Of a stretch of DNA of 64,000 nt, positions 1-8,335 are shown piece by piece. Numbering within the stretch: the first letter of the stretch is position 1; each line of letters begins with the position of its first letter. The DNA comes from an uncultured Clostridia bacterium. GTDB taxonomy: Bacteria; Bacillota; Clostridia; Oscillospirales; Ruminococcaceae. Both the position numbers and the translations under genes were made by a program. Location of the stretch: positions 124,001 through 188,000 of the forward strand of contig CANRKB010000001.1 in the NCBI GenBank assembly GCA_947631115.1, given 5' to 3'. A model generated the notes under the pieces. That model saw nothing but the letters and a program-made list of their open reading frames with translations. It searched no databases and was not told the origin of the DNA.

Positions 1-1139
1 GCGTCTGCAAATTCGTCGAGGAGCATAGCCGTCCTTGAATAGGTGAAAGGCTGGTGTACTACCCACACTCTCTGAAAGGTCATGTCCTTTGCAGTTTTAA
101 GCGTCGCGGCAATTTCCGCGGGGTGATGTCCATAGTCGTCCACAAACGTAACGCCCTTTATTTCCGCAAGCTTTTCAAACCGCCTCTGCGCTCCCGAAAA
201 GTCCGCAAGCCCCTGTTTTATCGCGGGTATGGAAATTCCCGCCGTAAATGCCGCCGCAGCCGCCGCAACGGCGTTATAAACATTGTGTATTCCGGGAACG
301 TTTACTACGATCCTGCAAAGCTGTTCCAGCCTGCTCATAAGCGTAAATTCCCACGAAAAATCCGAGATCTGCTTTATGTGATAGGGATAGAAGTCGCATT
401 TGTCGGTCTTTCCGAAAGTAACGACCTTTACTTTTGTGTTTGCATTTTTTACCGCTTCCATTGTGTTTTCGTCGTCGCCGTTTGCGACAATAAAGTCTGT
501 CGTAAGCTCGCAGAATTTTGAAAAGCTGTGCTTTAGATTGTCCATTGTCTTAAAATAATCGAGGTGGTCATGGTCGATATTAAGAATTACGGAAATGTTA
601 GGGAACAGGTGTAAAAACGTGTCCTTAAATTCGCACGCTTCGCATACCATATATTCCGAATTTCCCGCTCTGCCGCTGCCGCCTATCGCTTTTAATTTCC
701 CTCCGATAACCGCCGACGGGTCAACTTTTTCCGCCAGCAGTATCATCATAAGCATAGAAGTAACGGTAGTTTTACCGTGAGTACCCGCGACGCAGAAAGC
801 CTTGTTAAACTGCGCCGTCACAAGCCCCAGAAGCTCGCTTCTCTCCGCAAGCTTAACTCCGCGCTTTTCGGCTTCTCTTGCAGCGATAAGCTCGGGGTTG
901 TCGTCCATAATTGCCGCCGAATATACTATACAGTCCGCGTCGCCGATATTCTCCGCCGCCTGCCCCATATATACCGGTATACCCATTTTCCTTACGGCTT
1001 GAAGCGTAGAGGTTTCGTTGTTGTCCGAGCCGGTGAGATAATAACCCTTTGTGTGAAGTATCTGCGCGAGGGGATACATTCCGCTCCCGCCTATTCCTAT
1101 AAAGTGGATATGCTTTTTACCGCTGAGAAAATTTTCCAA
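1..1139 (-). CDS. murC: UDP-N-acetylmuramate--L-alanine ligase MurC, 3' part outside the window
   Basis: Cytoplasmic ligase that adds the first L-Ala to UDP-MurNAc in peptidoglycan precursor synthesis. It is absent from the ORF track because its stop lies beyond base 1. Reading leftward, the protein opens with a nucleotide-binding GIGGSGM loop (GIGGAGM is usual), has the ATP loop GTHGKTT about 110 residues in, and later DHDHLDY and the MurC-type DDYGHHP. About 379 of the usual 450-470 residues are present. I chose a TTG start because AAAGGAG lies about 8 bases upstream and the Rossmann motif begins right after it; no ATG fits. It is divergent from spoVG across about 110 bp. Confidence 0.95.
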   Translation of the reverse strand, partial: MENFLSGKKHIHFIGIGGSGMYPLAQILHTKGYYLTGSDNNETSTLQAVRKMGIPVYMGQAAENIGDADCIVYSAAIMDDNPELIAAREAEKRGVKLAERSELLGLVTAQFNKAFCVAGTHGKTTVTSMLMMILLAEKVDPSAVIGGKLKAIGGSGRAGNSEYMVCEACEFKDTFLHLFPNISVILNIDHDHLDYFKTMDNLKHSFSKFCELTTDFIVANGDDENTMEAVKNANTKVKVVTFGKTDKCDFYPYHIKQISDFSWEFTLMSRLEQLCRIVVNVPGIHNVYNAVAAAAAAFTAGISIPAIKQGLADFSGAQRRFEKLAEIKGVTFVDDYGHHPAEIAATLKTAKDMTFQRVWVVHQPFTYSRTAMLLDEFAD

Positions 1140-1252
1140 AATAAACAGCTCCTTTGTAATATCGGGAAATAATGCCCGACATAAATTATGTATAATTCGC
1201 CGCTTTTTTCTAACAATAATTCCCGTGATAAATCAGAACGGAGGCTCTTTTT

Positions 1253-1510
1253 ATGGAAATAAGCGACATCAAGATCAGAAAAACAATGCACGAGGGCAGG
1301 CTTCGCGCCGTTGTGTCGATAACTGTCGACAACGCAATTGCTATCCACGATATAAAGCTCGTTCAGGGCGACGAGCGGCTTTTTGTAGCAATGCCTTCCC
1401 GTCGCGAGGACAACGGCGTTTTCCGCGACATAATCCACCCTATCTCGTCCGAAGTCCGCGACGAGCTTGAACAAAAAATAGTCAGAGCTTATGAGAATTA
1501 TATTCAGTGA
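1253..1510 (+). CDS. spoVG: Septation/sporulation regulator SpoVG
   Basis: 85-residue SpoVG, a small RNA/DNA-binding regulator linked to sporulation septation and other post-exponential traits in Firmicutes. The N-terminus (MEISDIKIRK) and the central FVAMPSRR and DIIHPI segments are diagnostic, and the length is normal. The ATG has GGAGG about 8 bases upstream. It is monocistronic, divergent from murC and convergent with the NUDIX gene only 20 bp away. A TATAAT-like hexamer lies at 1191-1196 but without a good -35. SpoVG is sigma-H controlled in Bacillus; I could not confirm a sigma-H site here. Confidence 0.96.
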   Translation: MEISDIKIRKTMHEGRLRAVVSITVDNAIAIHDIKLVQGDERLFVAMPSRREDNGVFRDIIHPISSEVRDELEQKIVRAYENYIQ

Positions 1511-1530
1511 GAGAAATTCCCGCCGCCTTT

Positions 1531-2067
1531 TTATTCCTTTAAAAGTATAACGGTTTTCAGGATAGCGATCTGCGTTTTTGCGTCCTCTATCTCGTTGTTC
1601 ATTATCATTTCAGCCGCTTTTTCAAGCGGTATTTTTTCTGTATCAAGAAACTCGTCTTCGTCAAGTTTTTTGTTTCCCTCGGAAAGTCCCCGCGCAAGAT
1701 ACATATGGATGACCTCGCTGTCATAAGCGGGAGTAGGGAACAGCAGTCCCAGATAATCATACTTTTCACAGGTACAGCCCGTTTCTTCTTTAAGCTCTCT
1801 TAAACCGCAGTCATAGTGGCTTTCACCGTATTCGAGCTTTCCCGCGGGAATTTCAAGAAGCGCTTTTTGGTGGGGATACCTGAACTGCCTTACGAAAATA
1901 ACGTTTCCGTTTTCGTCCAGAGGAACAACGCACACCCCGCCCGGGTGCTTTATTACCTCTCTTATCACGGTCTCCCCGTTTTCAAGCTCCGCATTGTCCA
2001 CAAAAAGTTTAACTACTTTTCCGTCAAAAACCTTTTCGCTTGAAAGCGTTTTTTCTTCAAGATGCAT
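1531..2067 (-). CDS. nudF: NUDIX hydrolase, ADP-ribose pyrophosphatase type
   Basis: 178-residue NUDIX enzyme, probably hydrolysing ADP-ribose or related nucleoside diphosphates. The NUDIX box GX5EX7REUXEEXGU is intact (GKLEYGE...RELKEETGC), and a Pro-rich FPTPAYDSE segment downstream fits the ADPRase subfamily. The track start at 2091 lies inside the upstream gene. The ATG at 2067 is better: it follows the YfhO stop by one base and has AAGGA 8 bases upstream inside that gene, so the two are probably translationally coupled. Substrate is inferred from family only. Confidence 0.9.
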   Translation of the reverse strand: MHLEEKTLSSEKVFDGKVVKLFVDNAELENGETVIREVIKHPGGVCVVPLDENGNVIFVRQFRYPHQKALLEIPAGKLEYGESHYDCGLRELKEETGCTCEKYDYLGLLFPTPAYDSEVIHMYLARGLSEGNKKLDEDEFLDTEKIPLEKAAEMIMNNEIEDAKTQIAILKTVILLKE

Positions 2068-2068
2068 A

Positions 2069-4501
2069 TCATTCGTCCTTGTCTTCGTCATTTTTAAGAA
2101 TACTGTTTATATAGGCGTTGTGCGCCGCGATATTTTCGGATTGTTCATATTCATAAAGATGAGCGTATCTGACAGGTTTTTGCTTTGAAATGAAGTGAAG
2201 CGCCAGCGCATATACAATGAGAAGTACGGCTCCTATTATTGTCGCAAAAACGCCGTATTTAAGCCCCGGAGTTTCATAGTTAAATTCTATATCGCAATGT
2301 CCTTCGGGAACACGTATTCCTATAAATCCGCCGTTTATTTTGTCTACCTTTGTTTCTACGCCGTTTATCTTACAGCTCCAGCCGGTGCAGTAGGGGACAG
2401 TAAAGCAAACAAGCTTTTCGCTGTCATAGTTTGTTTTCGAGGTAAATCCGCTCTTTGTAACTTCAAAATCTTCTACGCCGTTTTCCTGTTTATCCTTTAC
2501 GTCGACTTTAAATTTTAAAAACGTCGTGTTTGAATTGGTTGTGTCTTTTTCGAGAATATCCGAATACTTTTCGACCTGTTCTTCAGTCAGGAAGACCGAC
2601 CTTATCATCAGATTATCCGCCTTTGTGGCTTTCTTCACCGTGTCTATCGGGAAATAAGTGTCATATGCAAATCCCATAGGCAGACAAAGGTCCGTTGAAT
2701 AAATATCATAATCGCCCTGCGTTTCGAGATAGTCGTATATCTGATATTGACCGAGCCATTTCTTGCGGTCTTTATCGCTCGTGCTTTTTTTGATCATGAT
2801 ATATTTTACTCTTGTAAGCGCTCTGAAGCCGTAACAGCTGTAGCTCGGCGCGGAGTTTACGCTTCTTGATACGCCGAGGGTGTCGTAAAGCTCAAATGTG
2901 GAGCCGGGTATAATGCTCGTAAAACTTTTAAGAGAGCTGCTGTTTGTAAACATATTGAAGTTGTTTGTTTCATTTACGCCCTCAATGCGGTAAAAGCTGT
3001 CGTCGTCTATGTCGAACTTTGCATAAAGCGCGGTGTTATAATCTTCCGTGCTTCTGAATTCATGACCTAAAGCCAGAAAATACCAGCTGAGTATCAGCGA
3101 GCAGACTATAGTAAAACAGCTTGCGCGTTTCATAAACTTCTGAAAATTCGGTTTGTTTCTGCCGTTTAAAAGTATGTTCAGAGCTATAAGCATAGCAAAC
3201 GCAATAACTATCTGAATATAGACCGTTTTGTCTGCGCCCGACATGAAGCGAGGAACAATGCTCTTTACTTCCTCTCCGTCTATTTTTTCCGTCTTTTCAA
3301 ACGGCGACAGCAGAGCAAGCGCCGATACAAGCATAACGACTCCCAGGCATACTCTCCGTCCGAAGTCGAGGTCGAATTCCTCGTGTTCTAAAGCATACGC
3401 CGTAGCCAAACAGCATATAAGCTCGGGCATATAAAACCAGCGTGTATAGTAGTTGTTGTTGAGCATTGTAAACGCGGCGTTAAAGCCCGGTATAAACGCC
3501 ATAAGAAGACATATCCCCAGAACGACCCTCGCCCAGTGTCCCTTTGCTCCTTTTAAAAACGCAATTACGCCCGCCATTGAAAACAGCGGCAGATAGAGCG
3601 CAACGCTCGACCATTTTGCGTTCGCTTCGGTGAACATATTGTTTCTTGCGGGAACTTCGGGCGGGAAGAACATACTTTCTATAAGAAGCCCATAGCGCTG
3701 CTTATTTGAGAAGAATATAAAGTTCCAGCCCGTCAGCATATTTGTCGAACGCGGAACGTCCAGTACCTGATATATCGAGGGAATAAACAGAACGCCCGCT
3801 ATCATAACGCCCGCTATACATTCAAAAGCAAGACAGAAAAATTCTTTTGCGTTTATGCGAAAACGTTTGTCGGAGCAGAACCTTGCCAGAAAATAAATGA
3901 TGAGGAAAATACATTCGCCTATAAAGAAAAAGTAATTTGCCAGACAGTTTAATGCTATAGCGAGCGCAAATACGGCTCTGCGCTTGTTTATGACCGCTTC
4001 TTCGAGGCAGATAAGCAGCAGCGGAAACCATAATATCGAGTCCTGAAACTGAAAGAAAATATTGTAGATATTAAAGCTCGAAAACGCATAAAGCAAACCG
4101 CCTATGAGAGCCGACTGCGGCTTTGTCACAAAACGTCTTATGTATATAAATCCGAAAAAAGAAAAGAGCGCAATTTTAACGCACAAAAGCGGCGCCATAA
4201 GAAACTGCGAAACAGACGCGGGGAAAAGGCACATAAACCAGAAAAAAGGACTTCCGAGGGTATAGTAGGTATAGCTTCCGACAAAGTTTGCGCCGAGGTC
4301 CGTTCCCCAGTCCCAGCCGAGAGTTCCGTTTTGTACCATTTCTATACAGTGCTTAAAAAACGGTATCTGCTGCGAATTATAGTCGCCATAATGCAGAAAA
4401 TAACCGCCGTCAATTATCAGAAACGGCAGAAACATAACTGCCGCCATAATAAGCGCGACAAAAAACGATTTTTTATAGTAGCTTTTTTCTTTACTGTACA
4501 T
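2069..4501 (-). CDS. YfhO-family polytopic membrane protein
   Basis: 810-residue membrane protein of the YfhO family, GT-C-like proteins implicated in glycosylating lipoteichoic acid or other envelope polymers in Firmicutes. The N-terminal two thirds hold about a dozen hydrophobic segments. The first extracytoplasmic loop has the family's acidic DGGYFLHYGDYN and WDWGTDLG stretches. The C-terminal third is a soluble domain ending in one last membrane segment and a charged tail. It sits between argS (46 bp upstream) and the NUDIX gene (1 bp downstream). The glycosyl donor and acceptor cannot be told from sequence. Confidence 0.8.
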   Translation of the reverse strand: MYSKEKSYYKKSFFVALIMAAVMFLPFLIIDGGYFLHYGDYNSQQIPFFKHCIEMVQNGTLGWDWGTDLGANFVGSYTYYTLGSPFFWFMCLFPASVSQFLMAPLLCVKIALFSFFGFIYIRRFVTKPQSALIGGLLYAFSSFNIYNIFFQFQDSILWFPLLLICLEEAVINKRRAVFALAIALNCLANYFFFIGECIFLIIYFLARFCSDKRFRINAKEFFCLAFECIAGVMIAGVLFIPSIYQVLDVPRSTNMLTGWNFIFFSNKQRYGLLIESMFFPPEVPARNNMFTEANAKWSSVALYLPLFSMAGVIAFLKGAKGHWARVVLGICLLMAFIPGFNAAFTMLNNNYYTRWFYMPELICCLATAYALEHEEFDLDFGRRVCLGVVMLVSALALLSPFEKTEKIDGEEVKSIVPRFMSGADKTVYIQIVIAFAMLIALNILLNGRNKPNFQKFMKRASCFTIVCSLILSWYFLALGHEFRSTEDYNTALYAKFDIDDDSFYRIEGVNETNNFNMFTNSSSLKSFTSIIPGSTFELYDTLGVSRSVNSAPSYSCYGFRALTRVKYIMIKKSTSDKDRKKWLGQYQIYDYLETQGDYDIYSTDLCLPMGFAYDTYFPIDTVKKATKADNLMIRSVFLTEEQVEKYSDILEKDTTNSNTTFLKFKVDVKDKQENGVEDFEVTKSGFTSKTNYDSEKLVCFTVPYCTGWSCKINGVETKVDKINGGFIGIRVPEGHCDIEFNYETPGLKYGVFATIIGAVLLIVYALALHFISKQKPVRYAHLYEYEQSENIAAHNAYINSILKNDEDKDE

Positions 4502-4546
4502 TGATTGTTCCTCGATTTTGAAAGTAAGAGTTTTTAAAAATTAAGA

Positions 4547-6337
4547 TCACATTTTTTCGGGGGCGTCTATCTTCAGCAGCGAGAGAATGTTTTTTATGAC
4601 TATCCTTGAAGCTCTGCATAGCGCAAGCCTCGACAGCTTTACGCTGTTTTCCGCCGCCTTAATATCGCAGCTGTCGTAGAATTTGTGGAATATCTGCGCA
4701 AGCTCGTATACATATTTTGTGAGTTTAAACGGAGAATATTCGCGCGCCGCTTCGTTTATAAGCTCGGGATATTCGGCAATTTTCCTTATAAGAGCCTTTT
4801 CTTCTTCGGCTTCGTATGAAACGGGCTCGCCTTTATAGTTTATGCCGTCGTCCGCCATTTTACCCAGCAGCCTGCATATTCTCGCATGGGCATACTGAAC
4901 ATAGAACACGGGGTTTTTCGCGCTTTCTTCTACCGCCAGATCAAGGTCAAAATCAAGATGAGTGTCCGCGGCGCGGAGATTGAAGAAAAATCTCGCGTTG
5001 TCTATCGGCACTTCGTCCAAAAGCGTAGCAAGCGTAATGGCTTTTCCCGAACGCTTTGAGAGCTTTGTGGGCTTTCCGTCTCTAACGAGCATTACCATCT
5101 GACAAATAACAACGTCCAGCCTTTTCTCGTCTATGCCCATTGCTTTAAGGCAAACTCTCATTCTCTTTACATATCCGTGATGATCCGCTCCGAGAACGTC
5201 TATAGCCGTGTCATAGTTTCTTGTGACGAGCTTGTTGTAGTGATAAGCTATATCGGGGACGATATAAGTCGGAAAACCGTTTGAGCGCACAAGCACAAAG
5301 TCCTGTTCGCCGCCGAGAGTCTCGGCGTTCAGCCATAACGCCCCGTCTTTTTCATAGGTATGCCCGCCCGCTTTGAGGTGTTCAATGACGTCGTTTACCG
5401 CCCCGCTCTCATGCAGAGAGCTTTCTTTAAACCAGTTGTCGTATTTTATGCGGTACTTTAAAAGGTCGGTTTCAAGCCGCTTTTCATTCAGCGGCAGCGC
5501 ATAGTCTACGAGCGCTTTTCTGCGTTCGTCCTCGCTTTTTTCCGTAAATGCCGCGCCGTTTATGTCATAAAAGTTCTTCGCGTGTTCGATTATATCCCTG
5601 CCTAAATAAACGTCCTCGGGCATATAGAACGGGTCGTTCTTGTCGGCGGGACATTCTTCCGTATCGGTTACCGTCTTTTCGTAAATAACGTCGCAAAGTT
5701 TTTCGAGGTCGTCTTTACATTCCTCGATAATTTTCCGTCCCTCGTCTTTGCAAAGCTGGAGATAACGCAGATCGAGCGACTTTCCGAACTTTGCGACCTG
5801 GTTTCCCGCGTCGTTTATGTAAAACTCGCGGTCGGCTTTATAACCCGCCGTTTGTAAAAGCGAAGCGAGGCAGTCGCCGATAGCTCCGCCTCTGGCGTTT
5901 CCTATGTGCATGGGTCCCGTGGGGTTTGCGGAAACAAATTCCACCAGAACGCGCTTTCCTTCGCCGAGGTCGGTTTTTCCATAGTCCTCTTTAAGGTCGA
6001 GAACATTTTCAACGACCGAAGAAAAGAAATGCTCTCCCAAAAAGAAATTCAGAAATCCCGCTCCCGCGAGTTCAACTTTATCAAAAAGCGTACCCGTAAG
6101 GTCGATTTCCTTGCATATCTTTTCTCCGAGCGCACGCGGATTTGTCTTCAATACTTTTGCCGCGACAAGCGCGGTGTTTGCTGAAAAATCGCCGTGAGCG
6201 CTGTCCGCGGGTATAGTAACGGAAAACGCAGGAAGCGGCTCGGACGGTATCTCCCCCATTGCCGTCAGCTTTCCGAGAGCGTTCATTATTATTTCCTTTA
6301 TTTCGTTTTTGGCTTCGTTTACCGCATTATAGTACAT
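4547..6337 (-). CDS. argS: Arginyl-tRNA synthetase
   Basis: 596-residue class I synthetase that charges tRNA-Arg in the cytoplasm. The N-terminal Add-1-like tRNA-binding domain comes first, then the HIGH-type signature (ANPTGPMHIGNARGG), a KLSKRSGKA segment in the KMSKS position, and the DALR anticodon-binding domain at the C-terminus (SRLALCRASRIVIKNILSLL). Length is slightly above the usual 550-580. It follows the DUF1934 gene by 10 bp, a pairing common in Firmicutes, and precedes the YfhO gene. Confidence 0.97.
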   Translation of the reverse strand: MYYNAVNEAKNEIKEIIMNALGKLTAMGEIPSEPLPAFSVTIPADSAHGDFSANTALVAAKVLKTNPRALGEKICKEIDLTGTLFDKVELAGAGFLNFFLGEHFFSSVVENVLDLKEDYGKTDLGEGKRVLVEFVSANPTGPMHIGNARGGAIGDCLASLLQTAGYKADREFYINDAGNQVAKFGKSLDLRYLQLCKDEGRKIIEECKDDLEKLCDVIYEKTVTDTEECPADKNDPFYMPEDVYLGRDIIEHAKNFYDINGAAFTEKSEDERRKALVDYALPLNEKRLETDLLKYRIKYDNWFKESSLHESGAVNDVIEHLKAGGHTYEKDGALWLNAETLGGEQDFVLVRSNGFPTYIVPDIAYHYNKLVTRNYDTAIDVLGADHHGYVKRMRVCLKAMGIDEKRLDVVICQMVMLVRDGKPTKLSKRSGKAITLATLLDEVPIDNARFFFNLRAADTHLDFDLDLAVEESAKNPVFYVQYAHARICRLLGKMADDGINYKGEPVSYEAEEEKALIRKIAEYPELINEAAREYSPFKLTKYVYELAQIFHKFYDSCDIKAAENSVKLSRLALCRASRIVIKNILSLLKIDAPEKM

Positions 6338-6347
6338 TTTTTCGTCC

Positions 6348-6761
6348 TCACATTTTTATTTTTATAGTAATTTCGTTTTCGGACATAAGTCCGCCGTTTA
6401 TGTCTATGGAGTATTTCAGGTGTACTCTTCCGCCGTTTTCGTTTAGTTTCCTGTCAATAAACTGCGTGGTTATTCCGACGATACAGTCGCCGAATTCCGT
6501 TCCGTAGTGGCAGAAATGGCGCGTGTTGTCCTGGAAAACGAGATTTGAAAACGAAGTTCCCGTTCTGGTCATTGTCACGAGGTCGTTGTCCACCATAAGC
6601 TGGACATGACTTCCGTCATATCCCGTAGCTTCGCTTTCGTCATAGTCGATATAATATGCGCCCTTGTGAAGCCTGAATTCGCCTTTTGTATAAAGCTCGG
6701 ATTCGTCGGTATATCCCTCCGCGGTTTGTTTTATATTGAGCGTAATAGAGCAATTGTCCAA
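6348..6761 (-). CDS. DUF1934 domain protein (YwiB-like beta-barrel)
   Basis: 137-residue soluble protein matching the DUF1934/YwiB family, a calycin-like beta-barrel of unknown function that is often encoded just upstream of argS. Visible family features are the alternating beta pattern, the YYIDYDESEATG strand and the central TMTRTG. No catalytic residues can be assigned. It probably heads the leftward argS-YfhO-NUDIX block. Its upstream region is filled by a hairpin repeat. Confidence 0.82.
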   Translation of the reverse strand: MDNCSITLNIKQTAEGYTDESELYTKGEFRLHKGAYYIDYDESEATGYDGSHVQLMVDNDLVTMTRTGTSFSNLVFQDNTRHFCHYGTEFGDCIVGITTQFIDRKLNENGGRVHLKYSIDINGGLMSENEITIKIKM

Positions 6762-6776
6762 TTTTACACGTCCTCT

Positions 6777-6931
6777 CAGACTGTATATAAAGCCCCATCT
6801 ACTTTGTATGGTTATCCGCTGAAGGCGGATAACACGGTTACTGCAACAGCCACAAATGCTAGTTGCAGTAACGCTTCAGCGTTGTACGCGAAGCGTTCAA
6901 TGCGTGTATCTGGGGCTTTCTATACAGTCTG
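6777..6931. repeat. Hairpin repeat family 1, copy A
   Basis: 155-bp element bounded by near-perfect inverted ends (CAGACTGTATATAAAGCCCC and GGGGCTTTCTATACAGTCTG). Inside are three smaller stems: GTTATCCGC/GCGGATAAC, TTACTGCAAC/GTTGCAGTAA and GCTTC/GAAGC around GCGTTGTACGC. It lies between the start of the DUF1934 gene and the end of ddl. Two more copies are at 46607-46766 and 56445-56549. There is no coding capacity. Confidence 0.9.
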
Positions 6932-6970
6932 AAAGTTGACTTTTTATACAGTCGATTCTTAGTTTAAATC

Positions 6971-8038
6971 TCAGTTATTGTCGCTGCAAAATGCAAGCTG
7001 TATCAGCTTGTCGATAAGAGCGCCTATGGGAATTCCCATATGTTCCATAAGCTTCGGATACATGCTTATAGAAGTAAAGCCGGGGATAGTATTTATCTCG
7101 TTGAGTACAAGCCCGTCCTCGCAGGCAAAGAAATCAACTCTCGCCATTCCCGAACATCCGCAGGCTATGTAGGCTTTCTTTGCCGTTTCGCGAAGCTCGT
7201 TCATCTGCTGTTCGCTTATTTTCGCAGGTATGTCAAGAACGGAAGTTCCGAGCTTATATTTTGCGTCGTAGTCGTAGAATTTTTCCGCGGGAGTTATCTG
7301 CCCGGGAACGGACGCTATAACGTCGTTTCCGTTTCCAAGCACCGCGCATTCGACTTCTTTTCCTATAATTTCCTTTTCCACAAGCACCTTTTCGCCGTGA
7401 GCGAAAGCTATTTTTATCGCGGCTCTCAGTTCGTCTGAGTTTTCCGCTCTTGAAACTCCGACCGAAGACCCCGCGCACGCAGGCTTTACATATACGGGAA
7501 AACCGAGCTTTGCTTTTACGTCTTCGATAATGCCGTCGGTGTTTTTAAGCGAGAAGCGGCGAAGCTCGATAAACGGCGCCGTCCTTATTCCCGCAAATTC
7601 AAGTATCTTATGCGTAACGGTCTTATCCATACAAGCCGCCGAGCTTGTCATATCGCACCCCACGCACGGCAGCCCCGCAAGATGGCATAAGCCCTGTACA
7701 GACCCGTCCTCTCCGTTCATTCCGTGAAGCACGGGGAAAATAACGTCAGCCTTTCTCAGAAGCGCGCCGTCGTTCCCCATAATTATAAATCCTCTATGAA
7801 GCGCGTCCGGACTTAAAACAGCCGTACAACAGTCGGTGTTATATTCCCATTTTCCCGTTTTTATATCGTCATATTCACCCGGATAATAGAGCCAGTGTCC
7901 TTTTTTTGTAATTCCTATACAGAACACGTCGTATTTGTCTTTCGGGATATTTGAAAGCACCGTGTGCGCCGAAATGAGCGAGATCTCGTGTTCGCTCGAA
8001 GCGCCGCCGAACAGAACGGCGACTTTGATCTTAGCCAT
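6971..8038 (-). CDS. ddl: D-alanine--D-alanine ligase
   Basis: 355-residue ATP-grasp ligase that makes the D-Ala-D-Ala terminus of peptidoglycan precursors. It opens with the family signature LFGGASSEHEIS. The omega-loop segment FYDYDAKY fits a D-Ala-D-Ala ligase and argues against a D-Ala-D-Lac (VanA-type) enzyme. The metal-binding NEINTIPGFT is near the end. I moved the start from 8107 to the ATG at 8038, where the conserved MAKIKVAVLFGG begins and AGAAAGG lies upstream. It has its own promoter, then 32 bp plus a hairpin repeat before the next leftward gene. Confidence 0.95.
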   Translation of the reverse strand: MAKIKVAVLFGGASSEHEISLISAHTVLSNIPKDKYDVFCIGITKKGHWLYYPGEYDDIKTGKWEYNTDCCTAVLSPDALHRGFIIMGNDGALLRKADVIFPVLHGMNGEDGSVQGLCHLAGLPCVGCDMTSSAACMDKTVTHKILEFAGIRTAPFIELRRFSLKNTDGIIEDVKAKLGFPVYVKPACAGSSVGVSRAENSDELRAAIKIAFAHGEKVLVEKEIIGKEVECAVLGNGNDVIASVPGQITPAEKFYDYDAKYKLGTSVLDIPAKISEQQMNELRETAKKAYIACGCSGMARVDFFACEDGLVLNEINTIPGFTSISMYPKLMEHMGIPIGALIDKLIQLAFCSDNN

Positions 8039-8180
8039 ATATGTCTGCCTTTCTTTGACAGTTGTCAATATGACTCCTGCCAAAAAACCAAATTTTGGGA
8101 AATACAAGCCCTGCCAAAAGCCGCGCTTTTTTGTATCACCCTGTTGTTAAATATTAATTGAGCATATCAACTCAAATTAC

Positions 8181-8209
8181 ATTTTATCACATTTCCAATA
8201 TAATTTCAA
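8181..8209 (-). promoter_or_regulatory. Sigma-A promoter for ddl
   Basis: Reading leftward: TTGAAA (8204-8209), 17-bp spacer, TAAAAT (8181-8186) with an upstream TG (extended -10). It leaves a leader of about 135 bases before the ddl ATG. I see no riboswitch in that leader. Confidence 0.75.
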
Positions 8210-8335
8210 TAGGTAATTTGCCTATATTTACAAAAATAATACCGCGCGTTTCCGAAAAAAGACGCAATTTTCCGAAAAAGCTCCGATTGCGCCGAATAAG
8301 CGAAAATTGAAGTTCCCGCAGACAGCGCCGCAATA

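Noticed and set aside
6606-6932. 108-aa plus ORF
   Set aside because: Spans antisense DUF1934 and the family 1 repeat; no ribosome site or family.
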